Notes: generated by a model not told the origin, from the letters alone. DNA of 33,968 nt from Micrococcales bacterium (GCA_947489235.1 CANLDE010000008.1:1-33968); one strand, 5' to 3'. Shown: positions 6,086-15,375, counted from the stretch's first letter. Translations and numbers: made by a program.

Positions 6086-7448
6086 CCGGTTCTTCGATAA
6101 CTGAAGCGACGTCTTGAACAAAGCGGCTCGCTACGTCACCGTCTACTACACGGTGATCGAAGGTAGCGCCAATTGTTGTTACCTGTCTAATCAAGATCTC
6201 ATTGTCAACAACCCAAGGCTTAGGTCTAATTGAACCTAGAGCTACGATTCCCACTTCACCTGGATTCAAGATAGGTGTTCCAGTGTCAACACCAAAGACA
6301 CCGATGTTGGTAACTGTGATGGTTCCGTTTTGCATATCTGCTGGAGTTGTTTTTCCTTCACGAGCAGTTGCAGCTAACTTTTCTAATGCCATCGCAAGTT
6401 CAAGCATTGAAAGTTTGTCGGCATCTTTAACGTTAGGAACAATCAGTCCTCTAGGTGTAGCAGCAGCAACTCCAAAGTTCACATAGTTGTGCACAATGAT
6501 TTCTGTGTCTGTCCAAGTTGAGTTAACGGTTGGGTTTCTTCTCGCTGCCCAGATCATTGCTTTAGCCATAATCAAAAGTGGGGTTACTTTCACTCCAGCA
6601 AAATCAGCACTTGCCTTTAGGCGTTTTACATATTCCATGGTTCTGGTTGCATCAACATCAACGAAGATGCTTACGTGCGGGGCTGTAAATGCTGATTGAA
6701 CCATCGCTGTTGCAATAGCTTTTCTAACTCCCTTAACAGGAATTCTTTCTTCACGCTCTGTCTTTGGCTCAGGTGTGGTTTGGTTTTTGAAAACGCTGGC
6801 TACCTGAGCTGCTGCAAGGACGTCTTCTCTTGTGACTTCACCAGAGACTCCTGTTGCTTTGACTTTAGCTATATCAACATTCATATCTTTGGCAAGTTTG
6901 CGAATAGGTGGTTTAGCCAAAACAACATCAGCCGCAGGAACAATAGCAATCAAGTCTGTGCCTGGTGCTGTTGCATTTGCCATAGAAGTAGCTGCTGCTA
7001 TTACTGGTGCTGCCCCACGTCTTCTTCTGCTCGGCGCAGCAGCTGAAACACCATAGCCAACAAGGTTGGGTTGAGGCTTTTCTTCTGAACTTGTTGATGC
7101 CACTTCAGAAACTGTTTCGATGGCGTCGGTTGTTACTGCATTTTGTGCAACAGCTGTGTACATAGAAGAAGGGGCATGTCCTGCAGCAACAGCTGCTGTT
7201 GCTTCGCTTACTGTTACTCCAATAATTGGCGAACCGACGTTTACTGTGTCACCTTCGTTAGCAAGAAGTTGAGTTACCACTCCAGCAAATGGACACGGTA
7301 GTTCAACCAAAGATTTAGCTGTTTCAATTTCAACAATGATCTGGTTGACGCTTACGGTGTCGCCAACTTTAACTTTCCAAGTAACAATTTCGGCTTCAGT
7401 TAAACCTTCGCCAACATCTGGCAAATCAAAATATGCAATCTGTGACAT
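6069..7448 (-). CDS. Dihydrolipoamide acyltransferase (E2) of a 2-oxoacid dehydrogenase complex
   Basis: The 459-residue protein starts at ATG 7448 ([20 protein letters not shown]), ten bases after the E1 beta stop; upstream in-frame starts lie inside that gene. Domain order: lipoyl domain with the lipoyl lysine in ETAKS (about K45); a long Ala/Thr/Ser-rich linker; peripheral subunit-binding domain ([22 protein letters not shown]...REDVLAA); and the acyltransferase core ending with the catalytic HRVVDG. It passes the acyl group from E1 to CoA. Its partners E1 alpha and E1 beta lie directly upstream. Actinobacteria usually make acetyl-CoA with AceE, so this complex is more likely a branched-chain 2-oxoacid dehydrogenase, but the substrate cannot be read from sequence. 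No E3 gene is in the window. Confidence 0.93.
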   Translation of the reverse strand: MSQIAYFDLPDVGEGLTEAEIVTWKVKVGDTVSVNQIIVEIETAKSLVELPCPFAGVVTQLLANEGDTVNVGSPIIGVTVSEATAAVAAGHAPSSMYTAVAQNAVTTDAIETVSEVASTSSEEKPQPNLVGYGVSAAAPSRRRRGAAPVIAAATSMANATAPGTDLIAIVPAADVVLAKPPIRKLAKDMNVDIAKVKATGVSGEVTREDVLAAAQVASVFKNQTTPEPKTEREERIPVKGVRKAIATAMVQSAFTAPHVSIFVDVDATRTMEYVKRLKASADFAGVKVTPLLIMAKAMIWAARRNPTVNSTWTDTEIIVHNYVNFGVAAATPRGLIVPNVKDADKLSMLELAMALEKLAATAREGKTTPADMQNGTITVTNIGVFGVDTGTPILNPGEVGIVALGSIRPKPWVVDNEILIRQVTTIGATFDHRVVDGDVASRFVQDVASVIEEPALLLD

Positions 7449-7458
7449 CTGATCCGCC

Positions 7459-8442
7459 CTAGTAAGCCAACACTCGATCGACAGCTTCCAGTAAGCGGTC
7501 TGCGTCAGGCAAATATAGTTCTTCCAGCTTGGCAGCTGGATATGGAACATCGAAGCCACCTACTCGAAGTACTGGTGCTTCCAGATGATAGAAGCACAGT
7601 TCAGCAATCTTCGCTGCTATTTCCGAAGAGATGCTGACAAAGGTTCCAGCCTCATGGGTCACAATCAAACGACCTGTTCTCTTCACTGATTCAACAATGT
7701 GACCAAAGTCAATTGGTGACATGGATCTGATATCAATGACCTCGATTTTTATGCCTTCAGCAGCAGCGTTCTCAGCTGCCTGGAGCGCTGTGACAACCAT
7801 TGGGCCATAGGTGGCAATAGTTACAGCAGAGCCTTGTCTTACTGTGTGAGCAGCATGAAGGGACAGCGCTGCTTGGTCAAGGTTTACTTGACCCTTCTGC
7901 CAGTAACGACGTTTTGGTTCGAAGAACATAACTGGATCTCTTGATTCAATAGCTTGCTGAATCATCCAATACGCATCGTTTGCACTTGATGGACTAACAA
8001 CTCTTAGGCCTGCGGTGTGAGCGAAATATGCTTCCGGTGATTCGCTGTGATGTTCAACAGCACCAATGCCACCACCGTAAGGAACACGAACCACCACTGG
8101 CATCTCGAAGAAGCCTTCGCTTCGATTGGTGAGCTTTGCAAGTTGGCTAGTAATTTGATTGAAAGCTGGATAAACAAATCCATCGAATTGTATTTCAGCT
8201 ACTGGACGGAATCCGCGCATCGCTAAGCCAATTGCAGTTCCGATAATTCCTGATTCAGCAATTGGTGAATTGAAGACTCTTTTAGCTCCAAACTCATCCA
8301 GTAGCCCTTCGGTTACACGGAACACTCCACCAAGTTGAGCGATGTCTTGTCCAAACACGAGGACCTTGGAATTGTCCTGCATTGACTTACGAATGCCTGC
8401 GTTAATTGCCTTAGCTATTGATAGCTCTACGAAATTACTCAT
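7459..8442 (-). CDS. 2-oxoacid dehydrogenase E1 component, beta subunit
   Basis: The 327-residue protein shows the transketolase pyrimidine-binding fold with the family stretches [40 protein letters not shown] and [24 protein letters not shown]. The C-terminal transketolase domain contains [11 protein letters not shown] and VTHEAGTF. It forms the alpha2/beta2 thiamine-diphosphate E1 enzyme with the upstream gene. Its ATG shares one base with the E1 alpha stop (TAATG), so the two subunits are translationally coupled. Confidence 0.94.
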   Translation of the reverse strand: MSNFVELSIAKAINAGIRKSMQDNSKVLVFGQDIAQLGGVFRVTEGLLDEFGAKRVFNSPIAESGIIGTAIGLAMRGFRPVAEIQFDGFVYPAFNQITSQLAKLTNRSEGFFEMPVVVRVPYGGGIGAVEHHSESPEAYFAHTAGLRVVSPSSANDAYWMIQQAIESRDPVMFFEPKRRYWQKGQVNLDQAALSLHAAHTVRQGSAVTIATYGPMVVTALQAAENAAAEGIKIEVIDIRSMSPIDFGHIVESVKRTGRLIVTHEAGTFVSISSEIAAKIAELCFYHLEAPVLRVGGFDVPYPAAKLEELYLPDADRLLEAVDRVLAY

Positions 8443-9608
8443 TAGTGAGTGCCTCCGTATCTAGGTGTGTCATCGCCATCAGCGTTAGAGGTATGTCCAC
8501 CCAAAGATTCTTCATAGCCCTGAAGCCAAGCTCTTTGTTCTTCAATCAACGGATGTGGTTCTGAGTAAACGTGATCAAACATTAGTTCCAATGGCGGCTC
8601 AGTCATCGCAAAAGTTTTTTCACGAAGTTCTGTAGCAAGTTCGTCACCAGCTGTTTTTACTTCATCAAAGAAAGCTTGGCCGATACCTTGTTTGCGCAAG
8701 AAGCGTTCAAATCTAATGAGTGGATCTTTAGCTGCCCACTCTGCTACCTCAGCTGGATCGCGATACTTCGATGGATCATCGCTGGTTGTGTGTGCACCGA
8801 TTCGGTAAGTCAACGCTTCAATGAGTGAAGGGCCCTTACCAGCTCTGGCATCATCCATATGTTTCTTGGTTACTGCGTAACAGGCCAACACATCGTTGCC
8901 GTCAACACGAATACCTGGAACTCCGAAACCTTCGCCACGTTTATATAGAGGCACCTTGGTTTGAGTTCCAACTGGAGATGAAATAGCCCACTGGTTGTTT
9001 TGGCAGAAGAAAACCTGAGGCGTGTTGTTTGTGGCCGCGAATAAGAAAGCTTCGCTCACATCTCCCTCGGCTGTTGCCCCATCTCCGAAGTATGTGATTA
9101 CTGCCAAATCTTTTTCTGGATCGCCTGTGCCAACCAGTCCTTCAAAATTGATACCCATCGCGTAGCCTGTTGCGTGAAGTGCTTGGGTTCCTAAGACAAT
9201 TGCATATAAGTGGAATCTGTTTTCTTTAGGGTTCCAGCCTCCATGGTTTACGCCACGGAACATCTTGATGATTGCCATGAGGTCAACACCGTGGGTAATG
9301 GCCACTCCATGTTCACGATATGACGGGAAGATGTGATCGTTTGGACCTACACCGTAACCTGAACCAATCTGGGCACCCTCTTGGCCAATTGCTGAAACCC
9401 AAAGACCCATCTGACCTTGTCTTTGCAAAGCCGTTGCTTCTTCGTCGAATCTTCGGATTCGAGCCATGTCTCGATAAAACTTAAGGAAGTCAGCTTCGCG
9501 AAGTTGTCTTACTAGATCGCCATAGACTGCATGCTCTTTGGGCTCGATGAAATCACCGTCAACCGATAAAAGTTGAACCATAGGAATTACTGATGATTGG
9601 GCAGTCAC
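8442..9608 (-). CDS. 2-oxoacid dehydrogenase E1 component, alpha subunit
   Basis: The 388-residue protein carries the thiamine-diphosphate motif GDGATAEGDVSEAF...FFCQNNQWAIS (GDG to NN) and the phosphorylation-loop-like RIGAHTTSDDPSKYR. The start is chosen as GTG 9608: a TAAATT -10-like hexamer lies seven bases upstream, which fits a leaderless transcript. ATG 9581 without a ribosome site is the alternative, and a start at 9638 would run into the divergent gene. It is the first gene of the E1 alpha-E1 beta-E2 operon. Branched-chain 2-oxoacid oxidation is the likeliest role. Confidence 0.92.
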   Translation of the reverse strand: MTAQSSVIPMVQLLSVDGDFIEPKEHAVYGDLVRQLREADFLKFYRDMARIRRFDEEATALQRQGQMGLWVSAIGQEGAQIGSGYGVGPNDHIFPSYREHGVAITHGVDLMAIIKMFRGVNHGGWNPKENRFHLYAIVLGTQALHATGYAMGINFEGLVGTGDPEKDLAVITYFGDGATAEGDVSEAFLFAATNNTPQVFFCQNNQWAISSPVGTQTKVPLYKRGEGFGVPGIRVDGNDVLACYAVTKKHMDDARAGKGPSLIEALTYRIGAHTTSDDPSKYRDPAEVAEWAAKDPLIRFERFLRKQGIGQAFFDEVKTAGDELATELREKTFAMTEPPLELMFDHVYSEPHPLIEEQRAWLQGYEESLGGHTSNADGDDTPRYGGTH

Positions 9609-9637
9609 AGATACCAATTTACTTGAGGGATGGCACA

Positions 9638-10072
9638 ATGAAACACATGAAACGTTTTCTCGTAAGCACTGTCATCAATGGACTAGGTATTTGGCTTGTG
9701 TCAGCAATAATCCCTGGAATTGGTCTAAAACCTTACGGTGGCAATGAATTATGGCAATTAATCGTCACATTGCTGGTGATTGGTGCCATATTTGGCCTGA
9801 TTAACTCAGTAATCGCCCCTGTTATAAAGGTGATTGCTATTCCTTTATACATATTGACCTTTGGTCTTATTTCTTTCGTAATCAATGGATCTCTATTGCT
9901 ATTAGTTGCCTGGATTAGCCAGCAGCTAAGTCCGGATACTTTCACAATCGATGGCTTCACCAGCACTGGTCTAACAATCACATCCCTTGGTTGGGCGATT
10001 CTTGCGTCAATTGTCATGAGCATCTGTTCATTCATTGGTCGAGGAATTTTCAAGGCTCTTCGAATTCTGTAA
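9638..10072 (+). CDS. YvlD-like membrane protein (Phage_holin_4_2 family)
   Basis: The 144-residue protein starts at ATG 9638 with GAGGGA upstream; an earlier in-frame ATG lies in the divergent gene's 5' end. It has about four membrane helices: FLVSTVINGLGIWLVSAIIPG, LIVTLLVIGAIFGLINSVI, a third with PLYILTFGLISFVING, and a C-terminal GWAILASIVMSICSFIG. This pattern belongs to the YvlD family, called phage holin 4_2 only by name; members are ordinary chromosomal membrane proteins of unknown role. Its last 45 bases overlap the 3' end of the convergent gene at 10028. Confidence 0.85.
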   Translation: MKHMKRFLVSTVINGLGIWLVSAIIPGIGLKPYGGNELWQLIVTLLVIGAIFGLINSVIAPVIKVIAIPLYILTFGLISFVINGSLLLLVAWISQQLSPDTFTIDGFTSTGLTITSLGWAILASIVMSICSFIGRGIFKALRIL

Positions 10073-11002
10073 ATCTTGCATGGTGTAGACCTGCACCTCA
10101 CCTTCAGCTAAACCTTGGTGTGATCTGATTACCTGGGCATCTGGAATTACAAGTTCTCCGCTACTTTCACCAACATAATGAATCTCATCGTTTCCTAAAG
10201 TTCGATACTTGATGAAATCAGCAAGACGGTAGTCGGCATCTGTCATGGGTTGCTGACCGTTTATGACAGCCCAGTCCTGACCCTTTGGTAGGTAAAACCA
10301 GTGAGAGCCATTTCCGTTAGATAACTTGTAATTCTCTTCACGAACAAGAGGTGAACCAGACCAGGTGGTTTCACTGAACCGCTGAGAGATGATGTCAACA
10401 TCGGTAGGCGGCATGATGCTCACCGGTGGGACATGCTGGGTAAAGCCGAAAGGCAGATCCATCAACGGCGAAAGCTCTAGTGCCCACGAACCGAGTTCTT
10501 TCAAAAGCTTTGGCACATCTATAGTTTCCAGAACCGTGGTGAGCATGGTTTCGGTCTGCATATACGAATTAGCCGAGGTAATCAGGCCCTGCTGAATGTG
10601 CCAAAGTTTAGCCAGCATAAAAGGCAGCTCTATTGAGAATCTGGCAGCAGCCCAAGGTGCGGTTGCGAACTTATCGGGAGTAAGTTCAGTTAGCAGACTT
10701 ACGGCCACTAGCCACATGTCCCTAGCGCTTCTAACCAGCTCCTCGTGTGTGGCAACTACAACAACCGGGGCTACTGGCGGTGTGCAAATATCAGGTTTCA
10801 TGGAATCAACCCCAATAACTGCATCTGCCACATAAGTGACTTCATTTGGTGTTGTAGCTTTTGCATCTCCAGCCGACAGGTATCGGCTGCGGTACCCCGC
10901 CAAAGTGTGTGGCTGGGCTGGGCATGTTGCAGTAAAGCGATAGTGATCGCCAAGTGATTGTTGAATATGTTCATCTAGCGAATCTCTAATATTTCTTGCC
11001 AC
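10028..11002 (-). CDS. Unrecognised protein of about 324 residues
   Basis: No family was recognised. The protein looks soluble: no signal peptide and no membrane helix. The N-terminal third is polar; a helical middle follows (HEELVRSARDMWLVAVSLLTEL, then FMLAKLWHIQQGLITSANSYM). A Pro/Asp-rich stretch comes next, and a C-terminal part with YLPKGQDWAVINGQQPMTDADYRLADFI is Glu/Gln-rich at the end. The start is unclear: GTG 11002 is used here, TTG 11044 is possible, and neither has a good ribosome site. It diverges from purB with only some 50 bp between the starts and overlaps the YvlD-like gene tail to tail by 45 bp. The long open frame in such a dense region argues that it is real. Confidence 0.7.
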   Translation of the reverse strand: MARNIRDSLDEHIQQSLGDHYRFTATCPAQPHTLAGYRSRYLSAGDAKATTPNEVTYVADAVIGVDSMKPDICTPPVAPVVVVATHEELVRSARDMWLVAVSLLTELTPDKFATAPWAAARFSIELPFMLAKLWHIQQGLITSANSYMQTETMLTTVLETIDVPKLLKELGSWALELSPLMDLPFGFTQHVPPVSIMPPTDVDIISQRFSETTWSGSPLVREENYKLSNGNGSHWFYLPKGQDWAVINGQQPMTDADYRLADFIKYRTLGNDEIHYVGESSGELVIPDAQVIRSHQGLAEGEVQVYTMQDLQNSKSLENSSTNE

Positions 11003-11053
11003 AGCAGGCTCTGTTTGGGGATTTCTGTGCAAAAAGCAGGGCAATATAGATAT

Positions 11054-12442
11054 GTGAGTAATCTTTCTAATCAGCCGCTAAGCCCCCTGGATGGTAGATA
11101 CCAACCTGTGGTAGCCGAGCTAGGTCAGCACCTGAGTGAAGCAGGATTGAACAGGGCTCGCATAAACGTAGAAATTGAATGGCTCATATTCCTAGCAAAT
11201 AGAAACTTGCTAGGCACTAATGCCCCGATAGATGGCGTTCTGCAGGAACAGCTTAGAAAGATTGTCACCAACTTCAGTGATGCAGATGTCAAAGAACTTG
11301 CACAAACTGAGGCAAAAACAAAACATGATGTTAAAGCTGTTGAATACTTTGTCCGCGATCGGCTTTCAAGCTTAGGAAGAGAAGATCTTCTTGAACTAAC
11401 CCACTTTGCCTGCACAAGTGAGGACATAAACAATCTTTCTTACGCCATCACTATTCGCGACGCTGTTACAGATGTTTGGTTGCCGAAAGCCAAAGCTTTA
11501 GTTGCGGCACTCAAAGAGTTAGCGGAGGAATACAAAGACTCCGCAATGCTTTCTCGAACTCACGGCCAACCTGCAACACCAACAACAATGGGTAAAGAGA
11601 TTGCTGTTTTTGTACACAGACTGCAAAGACAAATTACAAGAATTGAGTCAGCAGAATATCTTGGTAAATTCTCTGGAGCTACCGGCACCTGGTCGGCTCA
11701 TGTAGTAGCTGCACCTGATGTGGACTGGCTCAAAGAATCAAACAGTTTTGTTGAGTCACTAGGTTTGAAATTCAATCCGCTAACAACCCAAATCGAATCT
11801 CATGACTGGCAAGCAGAGCTCTACTCTGCCATCACACTATTCAACAGAATATTGCACAACCTTTGCACAGACATATGGACATACATCTCCATCAATTACT
11901 TCAAGCAAACACCGGTGGCTGGGGCGACCGGATCCTCAACTATGCCGCACAAAGTAAATCCAATTCGTTTTGAAAACGCAGAATCAAACCTGGAAATATC
12001 AAATGCGATTCTTGATTCTCTTTCAAGCACATTAGTGACATCCAGACTGCAAAGAGATCTAACTGATTCAAGTGCCCAGAGAAACATTGGGCTCGGCCTT
12101 GGGCACTCTCTTCTAGCTATCGACAATGCAACACGGGGCTTGAGTGAAATTGAATTGTCATCGGCTGTTTTAGAGGCTGATCTATTTGAAAACTGGGAAG
12201 TATTGGCTGAAGCGATACAGACGGTTATCCGAGCTGAGGTAGCGGCTGGACGAAGTGATATCTCTGATCCTTATCAACTCCTAAAGGAGCTAACTAGGGG
12301 TAGACGCATAAACAGCGAAGACTTAGCTGCATTTGTTCAGAAATTGAATATCGGCCAAGAAGCTAAAGATCGCCTACTGATGTTAAAGCCAAACACATAC
12401 ACAGGATTGGCAGCTCAATTAGTTTTACTAATTAGCAAGTAA
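11054..12442 (+). CDS. purB: Adenylosuccinate lyase
   Basis: The 462-residue enzyme removes fumarate from SAICAR and adenylosuccinate in purine synthesis. It shows HDVKAVEYFVRDRL, FACTSEDINNL, SRTHGQPATPTTMGKE and the fumarase/ASL signature GSSTMPHKVNPIRFENAE. The start is GTG 11054 (MSNLSNQPLSPLDGRYQP), matching the SP(L/V)DGRY opening of E. coli PurB. It is of the E. coli type rather than the mycobacterial/Bacillus type. The stop abuts the stop of the convergent gene at 12443 with no gap, so no space remains for a separate terminator. Confidence 0.97.
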   Translation: MSNLSNQPLSPLDGRYQPVVAELGQHLSEAGLNRARINVEIEWLIFLANRNLLGTNAPIDGVLQEQLRKIVTNFSDADVKELAQTEAKTKHDVKAVEYFVRDRLSSLGREDLLELTHFACTSEDINNLSYAITIRDAVTDVWLPKAKALVAALKELAEEYKDSAMLSRTHGQPATPTTMGKEIAVFVHRLQRQITRIESAEYLGKFSGATGTWSAHVVAAPDVDWLKESNSFVESLGLKFNPLTTQIESHDWQAELYSAITLFNRILHNLCTDIWTYISINYFKQTPVAGATGSSTMPHKVNPIRFENAESNLEISNAILDSLSSTLVTSRLQRDLTDSSAQRNIGLGLGHSLLAIDNATRGLSEIELSSAVLEADLFENWEVLAEAIQTVIRAEVAAGRSDISDPYQLLKELTRGRRINSEDLAAFVQKLNIGQEAKDRLLMLKPNTYTGLAAQLVLLISK

Positions 12443-12661
12443 TTACTTTAGGCGCGGTTCGCCTGGTTTAAAGTTGTCGTCTTTTGCTGCATAATTCAAC
12501 GCTGCAAATCCAAGTAGAACAATTACAAATGTAATTCCAGCCGCGATAGCTACTCGGCTCAAATCATCAAACGCACCCCAAGCAATAGCGGATACAAATG
12601 CTGAGGCTATCAAAGCCAACACAATCATAGATTTCCATGACGTTGATTTACCTTTTGCCAT
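12443..12661 (-). CDS. Small two-helix membrane protein
   Basis: The 72-residue protein starts at ATG 12661, with an AAGGAAAGAAG purine run upstream and only four bases after the stop of the preceding gene. A basic N terminus (MAKGKSTSWKS) is followed by two membrane helices (MIVLALIASAFVSAIAWGAF and VAIAAGITFVIVLLGFAALNY) and a polar tail ending GEPRLK. No family is recognised. It is the last gene of the dnaB transcript. Confidence 0.75.
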   Translation of the reverse strand: MAKGKSTSWKSMIVLALIASAFVSAIAWGAFDDLSRVAIAAGITFVIVLLGFAALNYAAKDDNFKPGEPRLK

Positions 12662-12665
12662 TTGA

Positions 12666-13190
12666 TTACTTCTTTCCTTTTGTTGGTCCTGCTGCCCATA
12701 CAGCTCGTTGCACAGCTGATAGCGCCAAGTAAGCGCTGAAGAAGCCAACTGCATTTAAATCATCTAGTGGTGCAAAGTAAAAGACTAATCCCGTTATTGC
12801 TCCAAGTGTTGCAGAGATTCTTAGTTCCAGAACATCTTCGGGTTTTGCTTTTCGAGAAAGCAAAAATTCCGAAGCCGCCATACCCACTGCAAAAAGGAAA
12901 ACAAGTGATCTCAGCACAAACAGTTCATCGGTGTCTTCACCTTCGTACTGTCCACCAAAAAGAACTGTCATAACAGCAATCACAAAAGCGATGCTTGTCG
13001 GAATAGCGATCTCTTTTAGAGTCAGCTTGAGCTTTGGGATTCTAAGCATTACTAGTGGGCCAATCACCAGTGCGAAAGATATAAATTGCAGAACTCTAAT
13101 TCCAACAGGAGAAGAATGATCTTGGCTAAAGATTAGATATGCTGCGCCAATTGCTAAAACAATTGACCGCAGAATGTTCAGTGAACGCAT
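12666..13190 (-). CDS. Integral membrane protein of unknown function
   Basis: The 174-residue protein is almost entirely hydrophobic, with five or six membrane helices, for example SIVLAIGAAYLIF, FISFALVIGPLVML, IAIPTSIAFVIAVMTVLFG and VLRSLVFLFAVGMAASEFLL. A short acidic loop (EGEDTDE) lies between helices 3 and 4. It starts two bases after the dnaB stop and is four bases ahead of the next small membrane protein, so all three are likely one operon. No function is assigned. Confidence 0.75.
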   Translation of the reverse strand: MRSLNILRSIVLAIGAAYLIFSQDHSSPVGIRVLQFISFALVIGPLVMLRIPKLKLTLKEIAIPTSIAFVIAVMTVLFGGQYEGEDTDELFVLRSLVFLFAVGMAASEFLLSRKAKPEDVLELRISATLGAITGLVFYFAPLDDLNAVGFFSAYLALSAVQRAVWAAGPTKGKK

Positions 13191-13192
13191 CC

Positions 13193-14542
13193 CTATTCCT
13201 TAGGGTTTACGAATCTTGAATACTGCCCTTGGAATAGAACTGTTGAAGTTCCAACCGGTCCATTTCTTTGCTTGGCAATAATTAGTTCTGCTTCACCTGG
13301 GCGAGCTGTTTCGCCACCAGATAGATCGCGGTGAATAAGAAGTACGACGTCCGCATCCTGCTCAAGCGATCCAGACTCACGAAGCTGCGAAAGCTCAGGG
13401 CGCTTGTTAGTTCCGTCTTCAGACTTTCTGTTCAGCTGAGAAAGTGCAATGACAGGCACTTTCAGTTCCTTAGCCAAAAGCTTTAATGATCTTGAAAACT
13501 CTGAAACTTCTTGCTGGCGGTTTTCAACTTTCTTACCAGAGCTCATTAGTTGCAAGTAATCGATAACAACAAGTTTCAAATCAAACTCTTGCATCATTCG
13601 GCGACACTTCGCTCTGATCTCGACGATGTTTAGATTTGGACTGTCATCAATCACTAATGGAGCTGCACCAATGTTGCTGCGACGCTCAGCCATGATGGCC
13701 CACTCGTTATCGCTGATGCTTCCCTTACGCATGTTCTGCAGAAGAATTCCGGTCTCTGCTGAAAGCAAACGCATTGCGATTTCAGTCGTGCTCATTTCTA
13801 GCGAGAAAACCGCGGTGGCAAGTTTCTTGTTTATAGCTGCTTCTCTTGCGATGTCCAGAGCAAGAGTTGATTTACCCAAACCAGGTCGAGCAGCGATGAT
13901 GATTAGTTGTCCTGGGTGCAATCCATTTGTGTCTTTATCAAACTGAGTGAATCCAGTTGGAACACCAGATAGCCCTTTGTTTTTCTGAACCAGTTCAATT
14001 TCATTCGCAGCACTTTCAAGTGCTGAACTTAGACGAGTCCAGTCGGCACCGGTTGACTCATCAGCTACTCGATAGATTTCACTTTGTGCAGTGTTGACTA
14101 GATCTTCTACTTCACCTTCAGCGTCATAGCCGCGTTGAGCGATGCGAGTGCCAGCTTCAATCAGACGACGAAGAATTGCTTTTTCGCGAACGATCTTTGC
14201 GTAGAAGTTTGCGCTTGCAGCTGTTGGCACAATCGCAGTTAATTCGTGCAGGTATTCTGCGCCACCCACGGTAGCGAGCTTGCCCATCTTGGTTAATTCA
14301 GCGTTTACGGTAACTACGTCTGTAGGTTCAGCGTGATTGGCCAAGTTGATGATGGCAGCAAAAATGATTTCGTGCTTAGGTGCATAAAAGTCTCTGGCTT
14401 GGATCTTTCCTTCTGCCAGGATGGAGTGCACGATGTCTAAAGAGAGCAGCATGCCACCGAGTGTGCTCTGTTCAGCATTCAAATCGTGGGGTAGCAAGCG
14501 ATCTTCGCTGCGGAAGCTCTTACCAACTGGTGCAATAGACAT
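13193..14542 (-). CDS. dnaB: Replicative DNA helicase DnaB
   Basis: The 449-residue protein has the N-terminal DnaB domain (LPHDLNAEQSTLGGMLL) and a RecA-like helicase domain. Visible motifs are Walker A ARPGLGKST (about residues 218-226), Walker B LVVIDYLQLM, and the C-terminal SQLNRKSEDGTNKRPELSQLRESGSLEQDADVV stretch typical of DnaB. It unwinds the fork ahead of the polymerase. The length is normal and there is no intein. The start is ATG 14542. The upstream 368-bp gap carries several DnaA boxes, which may tie dnaB expression to DnaA. Confidence 0.98.
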   Translation of the reverse strand: MSIAPVGKSFRSEDRLLPHDLNAEQSTLGGMLLSLDIVHSILAEGKIQARDFYAPKHEIIFAAIINLANHAEPTDVVTVNAELTKMGKLATVGGAEYLHELTAIVPTAASANFYAKIVREKAILRRLIEAGTRIAQRGYDAEGEVEDLVNTAQSEIYRVADESTGADWTRLSSALESAANEIELVQKNKGLSGVPTGFTQFDKDTNGLHPGQLIIIAARPGLGKSTLALDIAREAAINKKLATAVFSLEMSTTEIAMRLLSAETGILLQNMRKGSISDNEWAIMAERRSNIGAAPLVIDDSPNLNIVEIRAKCRRMMQEFDLKLVVIDYLQLMSSGKKVENRQQEVSEFSRSLKLLAKELKVPVIALSQLNRKSEDGTNKRPELSQLRESGSLEQDADVVLLIHRDLSGGETARPGEAELIIAKQRNGPVGTSTVLFQGQYSRFVNPKE

Positions 14543-14636
14543 CAAAAATCTTTCTTGTTTAGTACTAAAACTATAGAAACTTATCTATAGCATCCGCGTC
14601 GGACATGCCCAAAACAAGTTGCTCTGTGGCTAATAG

Positions 14637-14847
14637 TGTGGATAACCTAGGCAACACGCCGAGCTACCTGTGGACAAATTGTGGATAACTATGTGTAAAA
14701 CTTGTGCAAAACCCCTTGAACCCCAGTATTTACTTGAAGTTTCAGCAAAAAATATATTTGATTCCTAAGTCTAAACCTGTGCATGAAGGTTATGGATTGA
14801 CTGCAAATTGCTCCATTTCGGGGGAAGTTATGCACAAGTTATCCACA
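14637..14847. promoter_or_regulatory. DnaA-box cluster between dnaB and rplI
   Basis: Perfect boxes are TGTGGATAA at 14637-14645 and 14680-14688 and TTATCCACA at 14839-14847. TGTGGACAA at 14669-14677 differs by one base. This is about 14 kb from dnaA and outside the usual oriC position. Confidence 0.7.
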
Positions 14848-14871
14848 GGCAACCTTGCTGGGTTAAAGGAT

Positions 14872-14902
14872 AAAGGCAGGCCATTTAGGCCTGCCTTTAG
14901 TT
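14872..14902 (-). terminator. Terminator of the rpsF-ssb-rpsR-rplI operon
   Basis: AAAGGCAGGCC and GGCCTGCCTTT form a perfect 11-bp stem around a 5-base loop, 13 bp after the rplI stop. The T-run is short, within the CCTTTATCCTTT tail on the minus strand. Confidence 0.85.
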
Positions 14903-14911
14903 AGAAAACAC

Positions 14912-15364
14912 TTACTTCTTGGCTACAACTTCTAGCTTTAGAGTTGCGGTCATGTCTGAGTGCAACTTAACGGTTGCCTCATAGCTACCAGTGGTTCTGA
15001 TAGGTGAGAAGAAAGCAACCTTGCGCTTGTCGATCTCGCCCAAACCAGCTGCTGCAACTGCTGCTGCAACATCGCCAGTCTTTACTGCACCGAATAGACG
15101 GCCGCCAACTCCAGCCTTGACTGTAAGTCTGATTGTTGTGCCCTGTAGAGCGTCCTTGAAAGCCTGAGCTTCCTCGACTGTAGCAAGTGCACGAGCCTCA
15201 CGACCAGCTTTGATCTGTGCAACCTGCTTTTCGCCACCCTTGCTCCACATAACTGCGAAACCGCGAGGTAGTAAGTAGTTACGTGCGTAACCGTTCTTTA
15301 CCTCAACAACATCGCCTGCTGAACCTAGGCCTGATACTTCGTTAGTCAAAATGATTTTAGACAT
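14912..15364 (-). CDS. rplI: 50S ribosomal protein L9
   Basis: The 150-residue protein begins [22 protein letters not shown] and contains [17 protein letters not shown], the L9 signature. A long helix and the C-terminal domain follow. Last gene of the rpsF operon, ended by the strong hairpin at 14872. Confidence 0.98.
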   Translation of the reverse strand: MSKIILTNEVSGLGSAGDVVEVKNGYARNYLLPRGFAVMWSKGGEKQVAQIKAGREARALATVEEAQAFKDALQGTTIRLTVKAGVGGRLFGAVKTGDVAAAVAAAGLGEIDKRKVAFFSPIRTTGSYEATVKLHSDMTATLKLEVVAKK

Positions 15365-15375
15365 GTGATTTCCTT

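Larger units (their letters stand above)
14543..14911. other. Intergenic region between dnaB and rplI
   Basis: This 369-bp gap holds the dnaB promoter region, a DnaA-box cluster (14637-14847) and the rplI terminator (14872-14898). Apart from an AT-rich stretch around 14730-14770, no gene is supported in it. Confidence 0.7.

Noticed and set aside
9638-10072. Phage remnant suggested by the name 'phage holin family'
   Set aside because: The YvlD-like family is chromosomal, and no other phage gene is nearby.
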